Assembly (NCBI GenBank): GCA_035644475.1
Contig: DASQOL010000154.1
Coordinates: forward strand, 1-9,737
Length of the DNA stretch: 9,737 nucleotides
Direction of reading: 5' to 3'
From: FEN-1219 sp035644475
GTDB lineage: Bacteria > Pseudomonadota > Gammaproteobacteria > Steroidobacterales > Rariloculaceae
The translations under genes were made by a program, and so were the position numbers. Shown here piece by piece: positions 6,533 through 9,737 of this stretch (within the stretch, counting starts at the first letter, position 1; each line of letters opens with the position of its first letter). The notes under the pieces are model-generated. The model worked only from the letters and a program-made list of their open reading frames with translations, had not been told where the DNA came from and searched no databases.

Positions 6533-6609
6533 GGACGTGCGACCTCCGTTCCCGTGGATCGCGCCACCATAACGCACGTCGGAGCCGGCCGCCTCCTCTC
6601 GACACGGCG

Positions 6610-8214
6610 TCACCTCCCACGCGCGCGCTGGCCGAGCAGCAACCGCTGCACGCCGCCGGAGATCGCGGCTTGGCGCGTCGACGCGCGGTTGCAGAGGAAC
6701 AGGTCGGCGACGCCGTCACCATCGAAATCGGCGACCTCGACGTCGAAGCCGTTGCCGTCGGCGCCGGGCGGCAACACCGTGCCCGGCGCAGCAGCAGTGA
6801 AGCGGCCCGAGCCGTCGTTGAGCAGCGCGAGATAGTCGCCGACGCCGTTCATGAGCAGAGTCACCGGGACGATCGCGTCCACGTCCCCGTCACGATCGAG
6901 GTCCACCACCGTCACGGATGTCGCGCGGCCGCGTTCGCCCGCAGCCGCCCCCGCGTGTAGAAGGATGTCGGCGGTCGCGATGTCCGGCTTGCCGTCGCCG
7001 TCGCTGTCCTGGTCCTCTACTCCGGTCACTCCGTCGAGAACGTCGCCCGCGGCCGCGACGAACCTTCCGTTCTCGTTGCGAAACGTGCGGGTGCGATCGC
7101 CGACGAGCGCGATCGCGTCGAGATCGCCGTCGGCGTCGACGTCCTTCATGTCGAAGTTGTCCGTGCGAACGACGAGCGTGCGGCCCGAGTCGTCGGTGAC
7201 GAACAACAGCACGTCGTTCTCGACGACGGGGAAAACCGTGGACGGCGCCAGCACGTCCACGTCGCCGTCGCGGTCGAGGTCGACCACTTGGATCGTGAAG
7301 TCGCTGCGCGCGTCCTCGGGGAATCGGGTCGGGTCCGCCGCGGTGAACACGCCGGAGCCGTCGTTCAACAACAGATAGTCCCGCGGCGACTCGTGCATGC
7401 CGAAGCTCACGTTCGCGACGACGAGGTCGAGGTCGCCGTCGCCGTCCACGTCGGCCGCGCGGATCTTGCGCGTCTCGTCGGAACGGGCCGGCAGGCTGCG
7501 CGCGGTGGCGTCGAACAGGCGACCTTTTTCGTTCAAAAACAACTGGTTCTGGCCTTCGTTGCCGACCAGCACATCGAGGTCGCCGTCGCCGTCCACGTCG
7601 GCGATCTCGAGGTCTTGGGTGCGCGACTCGCCGTCCTGCGCCCAACGTTCGGCGGTCTCGTCGCGGAACCCGCCGCGGCCGTCGCTGATCAGCGCGCGAT
7701 CCGTGCCGATGTTGCCCGTCAAGAGATCGGGTGCCCCGTCTCCATTGAGATCGAGAATCGCGAGCGCGTTGGTGACGTCGTCCGTTGCGAGCCGGCCGCT
7801 CGCGTCGCTGAACCGCGCAGAGCCGTCGTTGATGAAGAGCTCGTCGGTGCGATCGTCCTCGCTCACGAACACGAGGTCGAGGTCGCCGTCCCGGTCGAAG
7901 TCGGCGAACGCGACGTCCTCGCTGTCGTGGATCGTGCGCGGCAACCGGCTCGACGCATTCGCAAAGCGTGCGGTTCCGTCGTTCAGGAGCAGCACCTTCG
8001 GTTGGAACTCCATCGCGAGCGCGAGATCGAGATCCCCGTCGCCGTCGGCGTCTCCGGCGGCCGCGTTCATGCAAGCGCCGGCGATGTCCGCGGGCAGGTT
8101 GCCGGCCGTGACGTCGCGGTAGAGCGGTTGAGCGGCGACCGCGGCAGCGCCGCAGACTGCGCTAGCGAACGCGATCCACCGCGCGTACCAGAGCATCCAA
8201 GTTTTCGCGCTCAC
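6610..8214 (-). CDS. Secreted FG-GAP/VCBS repeat protein with ten calcium-type motifs
   Basis: The product is 534 residues from a GTG at 8214, chosen because GAGGG (8220-8224) lies 5 nt upstream. A GTG at 8247 and an ATG at 8196 in the same frame are alternatives, and all give the same mature protein. A signal peptide (about 7-28, LWYARWIAFASAVCGAAAVAAQ) directs export. The rest is ten repeats, each with a DxDxDGDxD-type calcium-binding loop, starting at residues 55, 105, 155, 206, 255, 312, 358, 403, 438 and 496. Examples are DADGDGDLD, DFDRDGDLD and DVDGDGDLD. Each is followed by hydrophobic strands and a LLLNDGSGRF-like turn, as in integrin-type FG-GAP propeller blades. Such proteins are usually extracellular or surface beta-propellers involved in binding; no catalytic domain is seen. 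The ligand is unknown. It starts 37 nt after the LysE-type gene. Confidence 0.88.
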   Translation of the reverse strand: MSAKTWMLWYARWIAFASAVCGAAAVAAQPLYRDVTAGNLPADIAGACMNAAAGDADGDGDLDLALAMEFQPKVLLLNDGTARFANASSRLPRTIHDSEDVAFADFDRDGDLDLVFVSEDDRTDELFINDGSARFSDASGRLATDDVTNALAILDLNGDGAPDLLTGNIGTDRALISDGRGGFRDETAERWAQDGESRTQDLEIADVDGDGDLDVLVGNEGQNQLFLNEKGRLFDATARSLPARSDETRKIRAADVDGDGDLDLVVANVSFGMHESPRDYLLLNDGSGVFTAADPTRFPEDARSDFTIQVVDLDRDGDVDVLAPSTVFPVVENDVLLFVTDDSGRTLVVRTDNFDMKDVDADGDLDAIALVGDRTRTFRNENGRFVAAAGDVLDGVTGVEDQDSDGDGKPDIATADILLHAGAAAGERGRATSVTVVDLDRDGDVDAIVPVTLLMNGVGDYLALLNDGSGRFTAAAPGTVLPPGADGNGFDVEVADFDGDGVADLFLCNRASTRQAAISGGVQRLLLGQRARGR

Positions 8215-8251
8215 GTCGACCCTCGTGCGTTGCGCTCGTGGTTGCACCGCC

Positions 8252-8878
8252 CTAACGGCTCGCCGCCAAACGCAGTCCGAGCAGGACGAACAGGCCGCCG
8301 GCCGCTCGCGATACGGCGCTCATGCCGCCGGGGTGGCGCAGAAAGAACCGTCGCAGCTTGCCCGCGGACACTGCCAACACGAGAGACCACGCGGTTCCCG
8401 TGGTTACGAACGTCAACCCGAGAGCGACGAACGCCGCGACCTTCGCGTTGCTCTCCGGCGCGATGAACTGCGGCATGAACGCGAGGAAGAACAGCGCCAC
8501 CTTGGGGTTGAGAACGTTCGTGATGATACCGTCGCGAAACGCGCCCAGAGCACCCGTCGTGCGAGCTCGAGCGGTCAACGGGTCTCGCGACTTCGAGCCG
8601 ATGAGCATGCGCACGCCCAAATAGACCAGGTACGCGGCGCCGACGAGCTTCACCGCCGTGAACGCCGAAGCCGACGTCGCGAGCACCGCGGAGAGTCCCA
8701 CGGCCGCCATCGTGGTGTGGACCAACGAGCCGACGTTGATCCCCAGAGCCGAGGCCACTCCATTGCGCGTTCCCTCGGCGATGCTGCGGCCGAGAATGTA
8801 GAACGTGTCCTGTCCCGGCGTGAGATTGAGGAGCACGCCGGTGGCAACGAAAAGCCAGTAGTCGTGAACGCCTAGCAT
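8252..8878 (-). CDS. LysE/RhtB-family amino-acid exporter
   Basis: The 208-residue inner-membrane protein has about six hydrophobic segments. Family landmarks are the first helix ending in NLTPGQDTFYILGRS (18-32), GINVGSLVH (46-54), KLVGAAYLVYLGVRML (77-92), and NVLNPKVALFFLAFMPQF in the middle. The LysE superfamily exports amino acids or related small molecules such as lysine, homoserine, threonine or leucine, using the proton gradient. The exact substrate cannot be read from sequence. PGQ replaces the more common PGP in the first motif. The ATG at 8878 is preceded by GAGG (8884-8887) with 5 nt spacing; a longer upstream frame is a shadow of the GFA gene. It lies 38 nt downstream of the GFA gene and 37 nt upstream of the repeat protein, so cotranscription is likely. 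Confidence 0.92.
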   Translation of the reverse strand: MLGVHDYWLFVATGVLLNLTPGQDTFYILGRSIAEGTRNGVASALGINVGSLVHTTMAAVGLSAVLATSASAFTAVKLVGAAYLVYLGVRMLIGSKSRDPLTARARTTGALGAFRDGIITNVLNPKVALFFLAFMPQFIAPESNAKVAAFVALGLTFVTTGTAWSLVLAVSAGKLRRFFLRHPGGMSAVSRAAGGLFVLLGLRLAASR

Positions 8879-8916
8879 CGAGACCTCGTCAGTGCGCCGT
8901 CGACCCGACGTCGCCG

Positions 8917-9300
8917 CTATGAGTACTCGCCTCTGCCTTTGGGATATTGCTTCTCCCACTCGCGGCCGTTGGACTGGCGGACGCTCATTTCCTCCACCGT
9001 ACCCTCGTCGAGACAGCGCGCGTTGACGCTGAAGCCGTCCGGATGCGAGCGCGGCACGTAGAAAGACTTGATGCCGCACAGCGAGCAGAACAGATGCTTC
9101 GCCGTGCGAGTGTTGAAGCTGTAAGTACTGAGCACGTCCTTTCCGGAGACCAGCTTGAAGCAATCGGCAGGCACGATCAGGTGCAGATACCCGCTCTTGC
9201 TGCACATGGAGCAATTACAGTCCGTCACCTGGATCTTCGCCGGAGCGGTGACCTCGAACCGGACGCGCCCGCAGTGACAACCGCCTTTGTGCACGATCAT
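8917..9300 (-). CDS. GFA-family zinc-binding protein (CENP-V/GFA domain)
   Basis: The GFA family is named for glutathione-dependent formaldehyde-activating enzyme, though most members are uncharacterised. The 127-residue protein is a single GFA domain with all seven usual zinc ligands: Cys8 and Cys10 (GGCHCG) with Cys72 and Cys75 (CSLCG) for one site, and Cys28, Cys30 and Cys33 (DCNCSMC) for the other. The strand VRFEV after the first pair and FYVPRSHPDGFSVN after the last pair are also typical. Cys47 is an extra cysteine. The ATG at 9300 is supported by AAGGAG (9308-9313) with 7 nt spacing. It follows the small membrane-protein gene by 49 nt. No formaldehyde-pathway gene is near, so the family name should not be taken as its function. 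Confidence 0.92.
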   Translation of the reverse strand: MIVHKGGCHCGRVRFEVTAPAKIQVTDCNCSMCSKSGYLHLIVPADCFKLVSGKDVLSTYSFNTRTAKHLFCSLCGIKSFYVPRSHPDGFSVNARCLDEGTVEEMSVRQSNGREWEKQYPKGRGEYS

Positions 9301-9349
9301 GCCTTATCTCCTTCCGCGCTCCGTCTTGCTCGCAATCTCATCGCAGCGC

Positions 9350-9664
9350 TTACGAGGTTGTCGAGGAGTGGGACTCGTAACGAATGGTCAGCGGCGCGAA
9401 CCGCGAGTACAGCCAAAGACCGAACGCGCCGACCGTTCCCGCGAACGCTCCGAAGACCGCGGCGAAGAATGCGCCGATGAAAGGGCCCGCGACCAGCGAG
9501 CGCATACCCGTCAAGGGTTGATCGTTCCACTGGAGGGTGGTTATGCCGAAGTATCCGAGCACCCCGAGAACGGCGAACAGAGGAACGCATCCGAAAAGTA
9601 GGCCGACGAACGTCAATCGGTAGACCGTTCCCGTCGTGATGCGTGCAACCGAGAGGTCAGGCAT
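9350..9664 (-). CDS. Unrecognised small membrane protein, two predicted helices
   Basis: I do not recognise this 104-residue protein. It has two hydrophobic segments: about 17-39 (LTFVGLLFGCVPLFAVLGVLGYF) and about 57-86, the latter rich in Gly, Ala and Phe and ending GLWLYSRF. The loop between them (40-56) holds TTLQWNDQPLTGMRS, and the tail from 87 is short and polar. A GxxxG/small-residue pattern in the second helix could support helix packing. GGAGA about 10 nt before the ATG at 9664 is a possible ribosome-binding site. An overlapping ATG at 9671 opens only a four-codon frame. It sits 30 nt after the end of the preceding gene and 49 nt before the GFA gene, so it is probably in an operon. 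The coding call rests on composition, membrane pattern and spacing. Confidence 0.75.
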   Translation of the reverse strand: MPDLSVARITTGTVYRLTFVGLLFGCVPLFAVLGVLGYFGITTLQWNDQPLTGMRSLVAGPFIGAFFAAVFGAFAGTVGAFGLWLYSRFAPLTIRYESHSSTTS

Positions 9665-9694
9665 GACTCATGTCTCCGCTGTCGTGGGCGCGCG

Positions 9695-9737
9695 TCAGAC
9701 GTCCGACTTGCGCTTCTTCAGTTTCTCGATGATATCG
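9695..9737 (-). CDS. C-terminal end of an unidentified gene (start outside window)
   Basis: The last bases of the window read on the minus strand as DIIEKLKKRKSDV followed by TGA at 9697-9695. This lysine-rich, helical-looking ending and its 30-nt spacing to the next start suggest the tail of a real gene. Fourteen codons are too few to name a family. Confidence 0.5.
   Translation of the reverse strand, partial: DIIEKLKKRKSDV

Noticed and set aside
7288..8466. Open frame of 392 codons on the plus strand opposite the repeat protein
   Set aside because: Its repeated VEVAVAVHVG segments are just the antisense of the DGDGD-coding repeats, and it runs through the 3' end of the LysE-type gene.
9694..9700. 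A further GTCAGAC
   Set aside because: It is a single copy without the flanking palindrome arms and overlaps the stop codon of the partial gene, so it is probably chance.

Overview
The window is very GC-rich, and every gene I can support lies on the minus strand, so transcription runs from base 9737 towards base 1. There are twelve recognisable genes plus the last codons of a thirteenth. They are bacterial, with periplasm- or membrane-directed products and a lipoprotein signal peptidase. Gene content and composition suggest a high-GC, probably Gram-negative environmental bacterium of proteobacterial, myxococcal or related type. No rRNA or other decisive marker is present, so the phylum is an inference. 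I see no tRNA, CRISPR array, insertion sequence or phage gene.

Right block (9737 to 5556, read leftwards): the C-terminal end of an unidentified gene, an unrecognised two-helix membrane protein of 104 aa, a zinc-binding GFA-family protein, a LysE/RhtB-type exporter, a secreted protein with ten calcium-type FG-GAP/VCBS repeats, a RidA-family protein with a very basic tail, and an exported cupin. Gaps are 30 to 77 nt and most starts have a good Shine-Dalgarno sequence, so these genes could be read from few promoters. They do not form an obvious single pathway.

Middle block (5296 to 1648): a gap of about 260 nt with a promoter-like AT island and a perfect 8-bp hairpin leads into an elongation factor G gene that is not beside the usual rpsL/rpsG/tuf partners. 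It is followed by a small VOC (glyoxalase-fold) protein, a signal peptidase II (lspA), and a HIT-family protein starting 4 nt after the lspA stop.

Left block (1461 to 1): a membrane-anchored thioredoxin-like protein, then a membrane-anchored glutaminyl-peptide cyclotransferase cut by the window edge. The gap between them carries two pairs of short palindromes sharing the core GTCAGAC. This is the clearest non-coding structure in the window.

Most of the window is ordinary housekeeping and accessory content. The items most worth a second look are the GTCAGAC palindrome pairs, the isolated EF-G with a longer switch I and a hairpin leader, and the RidA homologue that lacks the usual arginine and carries a histone-like basic tail. 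I found no convincing undescribed multi-gene system.
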